Shown: positions 37,659 to 50,488 of the stretch, one piece after another
Layout of the letters: each line of letters starts with the position of its first letter
Numbering within the stretch: the first letter of the stretch is position 1
Assembly: GCA_028564675.1 (NCBI GenBank)
Contig: JAOVVO010000164.1
Span: 62,001 to 126,000 of the forward strand
Reading direction: 5' to 3'
Source of the DNA: Onchocerca lupi
Lineage: Eukaryota > Nematoda > Chromadorea > Rhabditida > Onchocercidae
DNA length: 64,000 nt
Translations under genes and position numbers: made by a program
The notes under the pieces: generated by a model
The model's input: only the letters and a program-made list of their open reading frames with translations
Database searches by the model: none
What the model was told of the DNA's origin: nothing

Positions 37659-40600
37659 ATGTCGAATTTATCTTCAGGCTGGAAAGTTACGCGTCGTTAC
37701 GGCGAACCGTCAAAAAAAGATAAAGCAGCTGCACTTTTCGATTCTGTATTTGCCAATCAATCAAAAGCCTCTACTTCATTGGCAAGGCCTCTAAATTTAA
37801 ATCCGTAAATTTTTGCGTATTTGTTAGTTTTGTTTGCAAGTGTTTGCATTTACTGCACCCGATAATAAGCGGATTCGAAACCTGGTGGTTTAACTATCGC
37901 AGTACAGAAGAAATCAAAAGCTAGTGACTTCTCGATACATTTGAAGTTTCCAAATTTAATGGGTTTGGTCTGTGAGATTTACGCCACACCAAGTGCAATA
38001 ATGAAAGAGTTCCTTAATTTAATGTGTATAATGTTTTCGACGTAAACAAAGCATAAAATTTTCAATCTTTTTTTCTTATCTAGTCCACTAAAACCGACAT
38101 CTCCGAAAAGAGATCAAACGCATAGTGAGGTGAATACACCAAGTCCATCAAGCAGCTCGTTTCTTTCGCCGACAGTCAGCATTCCAGATTTCGGAAAGGT
38201 TTGTTTCTAAACTCTTGTTCGCTTTCAGTCCCGAAATATTCTATTTGTAATATTGTTTTGTTACCTTCTGTTTTTTCATAGAAAGGCAAGCATTTCAGAT
38301 AGGGAATGAACTTTTTGAGTAGAAAAGCTTACATTAATGTTGTTTTTTTACGCTGAAAGAAAAAATTAATTGTTCGATTCAGACATGCAGTGGGGAAAGA
38401 TTTTTATATGCTGAGATGTTAGTGACTGAATGTTCAATTTTCGAATAGGCACTTGCTTTATGTAAAAGAATTTAGCTTAATTTTTGTTTTTCGAGTTTCA
38501 AATTTAATTTTCTTTTCTTTTTTTAATTCTTTTACTTGAATCTTTTTGAGTAGCAGACTAAATATATTTCCGTTTGCAGTCTGATGAAAGCGACGAAGAA
38601 GAGGGCAGCGGTAATAAATTTGGAAGTAATCATTTATCTACATGCACGCTAGATGTTTCCATGACGCATGCTACAATTTCTGATGGTAAATCCTCCAATT
38701 CATCATCACCTGTTAAGCAGCCTTCTGATTTAGATGCAAGTCGACAGAAAACTGGAATTTCCAAGCATCATTCTACTGAATCTAATCCGCAACACAGTGA
38801 TGTTTTTTGCTTCGAAATAGAAGACGAAGAAGATGAAGGCACTAAAGATAATAATGAGATAGCCCCTCAAGCAAAACGAGCAAGATCAGAAGAAGAATGT
38901 ACTAGTTCTCAAGGTGAGATGTTGGATAGGTTCGGAAATTTCATTGCTAAAGTAGTTCGTGATGCACTGATGTATGAATTTTCAAAATAAAGTAAAATAT
39001 CTTGCCGAATTTATTTTACAGTTACAACAGTTAGACCCAATCATAGTGATTAACGGAATGATACAATGTGGTACATTTTTTTTATGTATTAAATTTTTTA
39101 AATATATAAACCAGTTTGTTGTAGAAAAAAAATCTTATTTTAGAAAGAGTAGAAAACTCTGGGAAAGGATATTCACTGGGAATTAAAGCTACGTATAAAC
39201 ACAGATGGATGTTGGATGACGATGATGATGGCGATGTTGAATTGCGTTCGAAACATTCAAATACGGGTTCAGTAATTTCTAGAGCAAAAGTATTGTTTTC
39301 ATAATTTGGTTGTGATGCGTCGTAGGTTACGAACTGTTTTGCTGTTAAAATTCTCGTTCCAAGAAATTCTCACTGACAGGGAAAAATTATTATAAGTACA
39401 ATTTTTTGTCTCTTGCTTAAACATCTTAATGTTTAAATTACCACATTATCAGGGCGATGGTATAGTTACTCCAGCAAATATAAGCACCGTTGGTCCATCA
39501 GCTATAATGGATCGAAATAGGAAAGGCGAGCGAGCACATATTTGGATTCGAGATGTTAAGGAGGCACATGAATGCTTAAAATCGGGTGAACAGGATGATT
39601 TTAGTGACGATGTGAAATATATTTTGAGTACTCTTTTGGATCCTTTATCATCGAACAATCTGAAATGTTTAAGGTAACAGCATTCTGCATATTCCTTTGC
39701 ATCTTGTAAAGTCAGTTTCTTCTTATTCTAGATTGACTTTCCAGAAAAGCAACAGAATGGAGAAGTTTTGTTTCATAAACAGTCTAAAATAGTTCATTAT
39801 TTTCAATTTATCATTCTTTTTCCCTAATTTAGCATCATTTCACTGGCGAAAAAGTGTGTTTCGAGCGAATTCCGACGATTCTTTCGATCTAACAATTTAA
39901 TCAATCGAATATTGAAAGCAGTTCCGGATTCGCCAAAATCACCGGTGATTTAATTATTCAGTCTCGCGTTTTTAATAAATTTATCATACACATGAAAATT
40001 TAGAAAGAAATTTTTCAGTGGAATATATAATGCGCATGTGAAGTCACAAATGTCATTGTTGGCGAAATTTTTATCATATTTCAGAGTTTGGCACTTTGCG
40101 TCTCAGTGGTTGTTTATTTATTATCTCGCGACACTACTTCTGTATTCGTTGATGCAACTGCGCTCCGTTTGTTCAGTCAGCTGTTAAAATTGGAACATCC
40201 GAATCCGAATGAAGAGTGCGTGAGATATTCGAAAATGGTGTGCACTTAGTTGTTTTCGATTTAGCTAATTATTTTATTGGACATATGCATAACTTTAGAC
40301 TTTATAAACTTTTTCTATTATCGATTAGAAACCTGTTTTTTAGTATGAATGTTTGAAATCCTCTTGTCTTTTCGACGCATGCTGCGATCTGTACATCACG
40401 TCTTTTTTTGTTATGTAGACGAGAGTTTTAGGTAATGGATGTGTTGAGAGAGTGGTTAGAAAAATCGTTTGCAAATACGGAATCAAAAAAAGTTCAGTTT
40501 GATATTACGGAAAAAACTCTTTCGGTAAGATTGCTTAGTTATTCATTGCTTGCTTTGTATGAAACTATGATAACTCGTCGTGTATAGCATATTGTAATAT

Positions 40601-43126
40601 CATTTCAGCCTTCGTTTCTCATTTTGGAATCACTTGTTTACATATGTGCACGTAAGCATCGTGAACAGTCTTTGCAAAGTGAACTGTTGAACGTGGGCAT
40701 ACTGCAGTGGATTGTCTCTAAAAGTATTGATTTTAAATTTGTTCTTCATTTACTGCCTTTTAAAGTTATTTAGTGGATTAGATGTTTGAATATTATTAAA
40801 ATCATTATGGTCTATAAAATGCTTGACTTCCAGCTTCTCTTTCAGAAAAGTCTCCGAATATGATTCTAGGTTAGTTTGTCGAATAACTCGCTGATGTATT
40901 TGGAGGAATTCTGACACTTTGTTGTCTGCAAAATCATTATTACTTTATATATATTTTTTGTTATTGCAGTGGACAAAACAGTATTGCGCTTATTGCATGA
41001 GAAGATATCTGATGAGGATATGCTTCTGTGTTTGAAAATCCTTGAACGATGCTTCAGAATACTCGAATCAGTGCGTTTTGTTTTCATGAGTTTACGAAGT
41101 ACATGCAGGCCCTTCTCATTATCTACTTTTTATGATTTTTGAGATTATATGATAGTTATATATTGAGAAATGAAGTGATTTTTATCATTTCAACAATTTG
41201 CTGGATTTGAAATAACATATCTGTTTTGAAGGCAACAGTCTGCAATGAGAAGAACGGAGCATATTTGATTAGCCATCGAGGAAGCGCCCTCATCCAATCA
41301 TGTGGAAGGTACTGTGAAATCAAAATGTTTTGAAATGATGGGATTAACAATTTTTTGAAGTGGGACATCGTAATTATGATCTTTTTTCATTAAGATAACA
41401 AAAAACTTGTAAGAATTGAATGATTGAAAATTATGAAATGTTGGAGTGCAGGGTCGCCGGAGAAAAGGATGATTTTGTTTTTTATTGTTTCGTTTTCCAT
41501 AACTGTCTCAGCGATTCAGTTGGATATTTATTTAGATTCACTACAGAATTTTCTAGGCTCATGTCTTTGTTGTTTCGTACAGTAGAACGACTTGGTGATA
41601 TTATCAATGAATTAAAAGAGCAAAATATCACATGTCTGAACCGAATGGTTGGATTATTGATGAGCTTATCATATGAGAATGGTATGCTGATTGCTGTTGT
41701 GTTTTTTCTGCTCAATTAATTTTGTTGTATTTGGTTTTATATTGCTTTATTTTGAAATCACAAATTTAATGTTACAGAATTATGCAGCACGAAACTTGGT
41801 CAGATGAATGATTTCCTCTCATTCTGCGTATCTTGTTTTACCTATTTGGTGCCAAAGTATGTCCGCAAGGAGAAACAGTTTGATCTCATCGTGTTGGTTA
41901 GCTTTTTTTTTTATATTCTTATTTTGTTTTACCTATTTGCTTTATTCTCATTTTTCGGGGTTGTAAATCTCCATTGTTATTTTTTTATAGCTATGTAGTC
42001 TTTTGGTCAATTTACTTGAACGCTGTAATTTCAACAGACGTAAGCTGATTGGGCTCACAGTCCCAGTTTATGATCTCGAACGTAAAACAGAGAAGCAAGA
42101 ACCAACATTAAAGGCTCTTAGTCAGGTTATTTATGTTGATCGCCTTTAATTTATGTTTCAGCTGGATTTTCTAGACAGTTTAGGGAATGAGATTTTATCT
42201 CAAGTCTTCAGTTGATGGAAGAAGAAGTTTGTTGTAGTTATCGCGCATTGCATGTTTTAAAAGTGAAGAAAAATTTGCGTGCAATCTTTTTCACCACTTT
42301 GAGCTACATTTAGCTGTTTGTATACCACGAATCACTGGCTCGTTCGATCGATGAAGAATTGGATAATGATCTTGTAATCGAGGATGCACCGGATGATACT
42401 GTTAGTCATGAAGAGGAGACAGAAGGTTATTTTAATTTGTTTGTGAAGATATGCTTTATCATCTTTTAAAAATCCTGTTTGTTTAATAAATTGAATTTAT
42501 TGCGGATTGTTTTAGCAGCTGAGTTTTTAATACTTCAGATGATGGTCGGTTGCATCGATTGCCAATGGAATTATCCGAGGATGAGATGGTTGATGCTGTG
42601 CAAAATGCCATGAATAAAGCTAGCTCACATATGGAAGATTCAGTATTGGCATCATACTTCGCGCTTTTGATTGGGTGTTTATTGTTGCAAAATGAGGTTT
42701 TTATTTCTTATTTCAGATTTTTCAATTTTTATACAAAAAGATATTGTCAGTAAATATCAATAATACTTAGATTAGTTATGGTTTTACAGGAGTCAGTAAA
42801 TGTAGTGAAAGCAGAAATGAAAGATGGAAAGTTGGATGCACTGATTGAACAGCTTCAGCGATTTTTGGAGTTTATCAAATTAACGGTGTGTTCATAATAG
42901 TTAATCTGTTAGTTATATTCATCCGAAATTTTCCAACTTTTTAAAAAGAAAAATTATAACTTTCCAATTCTTCTCAAGAACTTTTTATTATATTGTAGTT
43001 CAATTTATGTTGCTCCGGTATTCTCAGTTATTGGTCGAATTGTTAACAGATTTACTTCAGGGAAAGAAAGCACACGTTCGATTTATGGAACGCATTATTG
43101 ATTTACTTGATACATTGGATAATTAA
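37659..43126 (+). CDS. wapl-1: WAPL cohesin-release factor
   Basis: Nineteen exons: 37659-37804, 38084-38198, 38580-38913, 39189-39289, 39453-39673, 39833-39944, 40085-40237, 40432-40524, 40609-40723, 40846-40869, 40970-41070, 41232-41308, 41557-41681, 41778-41896, 41991-42125, 42314-42425, 42539-42696, 42790-42885, 43028-43126 (TAA); 811 residues. The N-terminal 230 residues are Ser/Asp/Glu-rich and disordered-looking (SDESDEEEGSG). From about residue 260 the conserved WAPL helical-repeat domain runs to the end: VKEAHECLKSGEQDDFSDDV, ISLAKKC, YLLSRD, KHMED-equivalent SSHMEDSVLASYFALLIGCL, QRFLEFIKLT. Known role: removes cohesin from chromatin with PDS5. The joint of exons 3 and 4 is uncertain: CAAG|GTGAGA to 39189 gives TYKHRWMLDDDDDG; an alternative uses a later donor (about 38964) and a later acceptor in the same exon. 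Exon 10 is a 24-nt microexon. Confidence 0.93.
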
Positions 43127-44912
43127 TATATTGTTTGTTAATCTGTTTAATGAGAGGTTTGCAAGTGGTGGTTATTGCTTATGACAGTTTGAACTGTCTT
43201 TCATACGTATCAGTTATTCCCATCCGGATTCGAATCCTGATTATCTTTTCCAGGTATCATGAGGTACAGCGTGGAATATATTCTTGAATAAGATATTTAT
43301 TAGATACTTGACATTTTTTCGATGTATAAGATTTAGTAAAACAGTGACTTCATAGTCATAAAAAAATCAAACTAATGCTGAAATTTGTTTTTGAAATATT
43401 GTAGTTGCTCTTCATACAGTTATTTTTTAAAAGTTGATATCTCAGCAGTTTTGTCCACTGCCATCTGACCAGGAATGATATAATTTTAGAATATCAAGCC
43501 TCACATTCAATTCATTGTGATTTGTGCTTTAAAATAGTAAAAATTATTTTTATCGCTACATCAACAGGTAAACCTGGCAGAAAAATCATACCTCGAATGG
43601 CGACATGATACAAATGGAATTATTTGGATTATTGTTGTTTCACTTCTCACAGCTTCCAAAAAAGAAACAGATCATTTTACGTAAAGCTAAAAATAATATT
43701 TAGTAACTTTAATGGCCTGAGTTTCTCCCTAATTGAAATATTGAGAAGTATTCTTATAATAAATTCAAAGTATTCTTATAATAAATTCAATCATCAATTT
43801 ATTCAGTATATTTATTTTCCACGCTTTGAAATTATTTTACGAGCAAACGTGAACCATGGTTCATATTTAGACAATTATTTTTATATCAAAAAAGATGGCG
43901 TATTCATCAATAAAAATACCGTGTTGGTGATTATCGTCACAACTGCATCTCTCAGACGAACATGAAAAGCAATGTGAACGCGAATTCCAAGGCATTCTTT
44001 GAATATAGCAGCGTCCGAATAAACCTCACTATCTCGGGAATTTCCGTTTTACCACACCACCTTTCTGTTTTTATTTACCATTCATACGCAACTACTATTT
44101 TAGCTTAGCTTGTCGATTTGCTTTATCGAGAGCTTCATAATGTCATTTCAGCTTATTATATGTACAAAACAATTCAAGGACAAAATTCCTAAATTGCTCC
44201 ACAACATTTTTAACAGCACAAAACAATTACAATGTTAACGCCATTTCGTATTTAACACGAGGTGGCAGAATATGAGACGACAATTTCTCATCTTTGTCTT
44301 TCAACATGAACTTTGCCACATACAAAAATATTCTAGACAATTTAAAAAACACAATAACCATAATCCAGACTGAAGTGAAGTTTATCAAGTGTAAACATAA
44401 GCTCAATAAATCCGATTGAGATTTACAATGTTTTACAGTGCGTCAAATGAAAGGCAACTTGATAATAGTTCGAATTCATCACAACATTTTTGACTGCATT
44501 TGTTTTGACCGATCGAACAAAATCGTGTTTTGATGTAGAAAATTCGGGATATTGGGACTAAAAGTGGATTAAAGTTCTACTGGTCAAGATTTGTATAATA
44601 AAAGTAGAGAATGAGGAGTGGCTGCAATCACTAAAGAGCAAGAAGAATAATTGCAAATAAAAGATAAACTGTAGAGAGAAATCCCTCGACAAACTGAAGA
44701 CAGATTTTCGAATGCGGTACTTTTCGTCAAATAACCACTGTAAAAATACAAGGAAAAGTTACGAAGAACTTGATTCGGCATTCCACCAAGAAGTCTTCAT
44801 CAGATAGTGATCATCAGATTTGATAAAATATCCTTTCGATGTTAAAAATTTCCTGAACTCACAAAACTTCGAATTACAAGATATATCTATCTCCTTCCTT
44901 TTTCCTCGGTAT
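43127..44912. other. Convergent intergenic region
   Basis: Between the 3' ends of wapl (+) and the heparan sulfate sulfotransferase gene (-). Only chance frames and AT-rich sequence seen. A TTCGAATCC motif near 43237 resembles a tRNA B box, but no cloverleaf can be drawn around it. Confidence 0.55.
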
Positions 44913-47900
44913 TTAAGTAAAATTAGTTTTAGAAAGTTGATTTTGGAGCCATTTCGGAATCGGTAAATCATTACGCAATAACAGCTTATGTAAGGCAATA
45001 TTATCATCCCTAAAAATAAGATCTAATTTTTCTCTAAGCTTTTCATCGAGCGGTTCATATCTGCGTCCTTTACTTGTACCCAAACATTTTTTTGTTCCTG
45101 AAAAAAAAGTGAATAGTTTATTTAGCACGACAACTTTATGATGGCACTATTTTAAAGTTTTTTTTTTCTTTATCCGAAGCAAAAAACTTAAGAAGCAACA
45201 ATTAATTTATACCGTTAGTATAACTGCAAAAGAATCCCTTCCTGTCGTCAAATTTAATGAGATCATTGAAGGAAAATTTTGGTGCATGAAGAGCATCAAC
45301 TAAATGGGTAACAACAGCCACTGGATCGGTACGAAGCTGTTCACCATCAACTAAATGAATTTGCGTTGATGGATAATAATCCAACCAATGTTCCAAATGA
45401 TGCGTATATCTGGAATTTATAAATCAAAATATTAGATTCTGCTTCCACTTATTTGAGAAATTAAAATGCCAAGGAAGAGATCTATCATTTCATGTAATTC
45501 CATAAATCTTCGTTTTTTATTAATCCACAATTCAGAATAGAAGTTATTAAGAATTTTTAAAAGGGATGAATACCTTCCAGGTGAAATACAGCGGTTTCTG
45601 AGACGCCGTAAAGGGATCGACGAAATGTTGGCATCGAGGATTTCATCTAGTTCATGTGTTATTGCTGTTGTATCATTATGCGCACGCATGTGTTGGTACC
45701 AGGAATATGCACGCACTGCTGGATCTAGAAGAATAATCTGAAAAATATATAAGTACTGAAATACTTCGATTACTAACGTTTATTTGCTTTAACTTACAAG
45801 ATTAAAATATGAATATCAAAGATGGACTGTTAACTGTCCAAATGCAAAGGAAAAAAATTCACTTGTAACTTACAACGATTTCTGCTTTTGGTAGTAAGGC
45901 AGCAGATGTACGCGGGGCATCCGGGTTATCGAAGTAAGTTGCACTTTTCTCAAAAACAATAAAATAATCAATTTTAGAACGAAACTGATCCATATACCTG
46001 CAACAATATCTCTTTTGCCATAAAAACTATCTAGTAAAATGTCATTCACAAAGAAAAGAAATATGTACACTCACCAATGCAATCCACGAGCATAATTTGG
46101 TCCTCCAAAAAACTGCAACTCTTCAAATGATGATGGGACTGGATCGTTAGTAGTGAAATTCGGATGTAAATTAAGAAATGTGGCAAGAGCAGTTGAACCA
46201 GTTTTTTGCGGTCCTACAATCAGCATATTTGGAAGCGGCATCGCGGAACAATTAAAAGCTTGTGGTAGGATTTTTGCATGTCGCGGATCATCACAGGGAT
46301 TCTAAAAAATTTTTATAAGCAATTAAAAAATTTTGATTCCGAGAAAAGAGATCGAAAAAAAAAAATCCAAAAAAAAAAAAAGATCGCGGTAACAAATTAC
46401 ACAAGTTAGAATATAAAGGGTAACCTACTAAATATAAAACAAAATAAAATGGATCAAATCAGTGAGTTTATTTATTTTCACTGATGATTTACCAAAGAAA
46501 CATAATTCCATAAATGTCCATTAATTATTAATTATAAATGTCCATTAATTATTAATCCATTAATTATAAAGCATGTAAACTTACATTCCATACTGGGATT
46601 TTTTCAGCCGCATAACGTGTAAAATAAGCAGAAGCAATTCGCACAGGTTCTACCCAACGCAAATGCAAATTCGTCCAACATTTAATAAAATTTACCACTC
46701 GCTCAAAAGAGAAAATGCCGAGACGATCGTTGGCGTAGTTTTGCTGATGTGTCATGAAGATCGAAAACTGAAATTATGGATCTCATTTTTGTGATCTTTT
46801 CCTGATCTTCCTAAACTGCTAATCATGAATGTTTTTTATTCATTAGAAACTATTTTTAATCGAAAAACCAGAATTTTGTTTTAGGAAACTGGTAAAGAAT
46901 CTTTAAAAGAATAACAATACATGAAATAAACAATACTAATACTCACTGGATTAATCACTATAGTGAAGAAGAGATCGCCGCCTTCAATGTTACTCAATAA
47001 TTTTGTAAAACCATCAGGATAAGAGTGAAAGAATTGTGTATGGGTGTAAAGACCACAGGTTTGTCGCGGAAGCACCTAAACGTAATTTTTTTTAAATGTC
47101 AAATTATAGAAAGCAAAAAAAAAATTTAAACCAAAGGCATGATTTGTTTAAGAAATTTGAAATTAAATGTTAAATAAATAATAAATGCTTCTACACTATT
47201 CACGGAATGTCAAATACACAAATGAAGAGATGAGTCATGATCCAACAATTATTGTGCAATAATTGGTCTTCTTAACGTCGAAAAATTACTGAGATGTTCT
47301 TGTGTATAAATCCCCGGCGTGCTGATGCGGGTCGAAAATGAGGGTATTCCTCGGTTGATGTTACTGTAATATTCCAAATTAACTGCCACGAATTATACAA
47401 AGCTTCATGAACTGGATAAACACCAGCATGTTGTGGTGATACAGCGTAACCCGAGTTAACAAGCAAACCCATACTCTAAAAAATTAAAATCGCAACAATA
47501 ATGGAAAATGGATTCCACAAATAATTTTTAGAAATATTTACGACTTTTCTAAGATATTTAATAAATTTATCAAAAAACCAGTCAGTACTTTGGAAATTTT
47601 AAATAACGAATTTCTGAATCATGAACAAACCTGTGCAAAAAGTTTGTTTTGAGTCATGATAGCTTCTAAATATGTTTGATTATGTTCGTGTGCATGATTG
47701 TGTTTCCACATATGAGGGAACCAAAAGAAATGTCCGCCATTTTCTGAAAAGAATTATGCTTCTTATATTTTATTTTCAAGTTTGAATGGTTTCAAAAGTG
47801 AATTCTTAAAACAATACCAATTAGCCTTTCGTCACCTTCGTCCTCAAGGGAATCACCATTTCGGAAATAATAACCAGAAAAACCCAAAGAATAAGTGAAA

Positions 47901-49459
47901 TTTGTAATATCTCGACGCAAACGATATTGTGATTGCAGCAAAGCATCGACATCTGCTTTTATCATACGCGTTCCACTTGTACCAACAAATACGTCATCGA
48001 CGTCGATTTGAATATATCGTTCCAAGTCATCATACATAAGGGATTCTCGCATATATCTGCAAAAAAGCGTTGAAATAATGTGCAATTCTATCACCTTCAT
48101 CCATTCATATAAGATTCTAAATTCCAATTCTAAAATGTGAAACACATTAGCAAAAAAAACCGAAACCTTAAAGAATCAATAAAAGCTAATTTGTTAATCC
48201 AATGAGTGAAATTATGCCCAAATAAAATTCTTTCAATACCATCTTCCGATCCGTCGTCTAATATTACACTGGCACGTTCTTCTCCAAAAATATCATCAAC
48301 CAGCACAATACCTTCATAGCCTGGGAAAATGATGCCATTTCTTTTCACTCAGTAAACATAATTTAATCCAATTTCCCGCGCACTTGAATATAAATTAGGA
48401 AAGTTTATATTCAATCTCAGATTTTTAAAATATTCATAAAAATAAATCTACATGATTTACCACTGGTTACGTCAAATAATATCCAATCATCTTTATCCGG
48501 TTCTGGTGCTTGCAACACAGCACCCGGTTTACCAATAAAATTAACACGCGATCGTTCACTGAAGCGAAGATTTGTAGCATGCTGTTGGGTATGAATTGTC
48601 AACTTTGAACCTTTCACTTTAGCAGTTATATAGCTGTTGGGCCGATTACTAATGAATGAAATTATACCGACGCCATATTCACGACAATATTTATCGAGAA
48701 GTTGCCGATTCCATGTTAACAAATTTAAATATTTATAATAATTTTCGATAATAATAATTGAGAAACGTCCACGTTTTGCAGTTGTTAGAAGTGGCAGATT
48801 TTTTGTGAGTGTTTCAACTTTACAAGGTATCTTCAGCGCATCTAATATATTAATTATTTGCTTTCCAAGCTTCGAATATAACGTTTCTACGAATACCAAC
48901 ACCTTTCCATCTGTTAGAAAATTTGTCTTATTTCTTACGAATCCATGATGTTTATGGATCGTAACCGTTTTATTTGGCAACGGACAATAATACGACGGTA
49001 TATATTGTGCTGGATATCTGCAAAACAATATAATTCCAATATAATAAACCTTCAATATTTTAAATTACATATAATACAAATACAGATGCACACAGACAAG
49101 CACATATAAAATTATAATTATTTACATATATTTGTATAAAGTTTTCAATTGAAGTACTATAAATACTTTAAAAGATGGAAATAATGGAGTGGTCGATTTC
49201 AAGAATGGCTTATTATGATTTATTCAAATGCAATTAATCATCACTAATAGCTCGAGCATTTTAATTTAGAACTATCTAGAATGGTTAAATTGTAATGTGA
49301 ATTTCCCAGTAATATTGGTATAAGAATAAAATCCAACCTGTAATGTCGTTTCTCGGTAATATCAACACGGTGAGTGAAAAGGAAGATGAACGATAAGCAA
49401 GTGATTATGATCGTTGCTTTTAGCCAAAAAATGATCCGCCGAGTTGGCAATGTCAACAT
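44913..49459 (-). CDS. hst-1: Heparan sulfate N-deacetylase/N-sulfotransferase (NDST)
   Basis: Thirteen minus-strand exons join in phase: 49459-49338, 49017-48461, 48320-48167, 48056-47818, 47743-47631, 47475-47290, 47075-46947, 46767-46585, 46301-46075, 45997-45874, 45737-45574, 45409-45213, 45097-44913 (TAA); 859 residues, close to the vertebrate length of about 880. A short cytoplasmic tail and one signal anchor (about residues 10-29, ATIIITCLSFIFLF) make it a type II Golgi protein. The N-deacetylase half includes IQIDVDDVFVG and GYYFRNGD; the sulfotransferase half begins near residue 590 with the PAPS-binding loop IVGPQKTGSTAL. Cys794 and Cys803 (FFCSYTNGGTKKCLG) correspond to the conserved disulfide. 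Reaction: removes acetyl from GlcNAc of heparan and adds sulfate to the amine, the first modification step, which later epimerases and O-sulfotransferases need. Symbol given by C. elegans orthology; no second NDST is in the window. Confidence 0.96.
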
Positions 49460-50488
49460 CTCCCAAATTTACCTTTCTTCAACCCATGTCAACTGATTTA
49501 TGTTGCACAGGACATTTGCAAGTATTACCTGAAATATGCAAGTCAACGAAATTGACGAGATACAAATCTATAGAAAAACCGATGTTTTTCATAAAAATAT
49601 GCCGGAGGAGAAAGATCTCATTAAATGATACTCTACTCTGTTGTGTTTACAACAACTCAATTTGCCCGTGCCGTGAATTCTTGCCGTGCTGGTTCCCGTC
49701 AATTACGTCATGATATTTGTTAAAACTAATAGTTCAGGAATTCATCCGGGGAATGGATGGCTTACTTTTGTTTGGCTGGTCATTTATTTGGAGAAGAAAT
49801 CAGTTTCACGGTTTAAGGTATTAGAAAATCTGGTAATTTTGGAAGATTTCAGTTTTTGTAAGTGCCATCATGATGTAACAGATTTCCTAATGATTTTCAT
49901 GCAATATTTTGGAGGTGCGAAGAATTCTAAGGTTTCTAGGATTCGATAAGTAATGATCTAAATTAAAGTATATTATATTCCATCATTATGTGGTCTATAC
50001 GTTATGTTACGAAATTTGCTCTCTTCCCGTATTTAATCTACTATTTACGATGACATGTCTTTAGGTAATTTGGCCCTCCTGATGAACAGGCGTTGTTCAT
50101 CCTAGTCATCCACTACGCAAAACATATACTGCTATAGTCTTTTTCTGTTCCTTGACCGCAACAACGGACTTCCGGCTGTTACTATTACAACACATTGTTG
50201 TTTTGTATTATCGATTGTGGAGGACAAAATGTTACGTGATTTAATTTGCTCAAATTAAGTAGAAAGTTTCGTCTCTTTGCATTTCATCATCTTTATTCAA
50301 TTACGGATATATTTCGATATGCACTTTTTTTTTTTGTTTTTGGCTAAATTACTCTTTTTGTATATAGAAATTTTATATCTCATTTTGGTAAAGATGGCAA
50401 ATGATGCAGAGATGATCAATTTAACGTATATAATATCGTTTACATTGAACAACTTGCTCCATCGATATATGCCATGGAAGAATTAAGA
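49460..50488. other. Divergent promoter region
   Basis: Separates the start of the NDST gene (-) from the TMEM185-like gene (+); presumed shared promoter DNA. No coding exon with matching splice phases seen. Confidence 0.5.

Noticed and set aside
37517..37723. Plus-strand frame overlapping the wapl start
   Set aside because: It is another frame running through the poly(T) tract into exon 1; the wapl frame has exon continuity and conservation.
43225..43250. GGATTCGAATCC resembling a tRNA B box
   Set aside because: No A box at the right distance and no acceptor stem can be paired.
44913..45128. Reading the last NDST exon as a separate small gene starting MLNKLF
   Set aside because: The segment before 45097 is intron; exon 13 joins exon 12 in phase and restores the conserved Cys pair.
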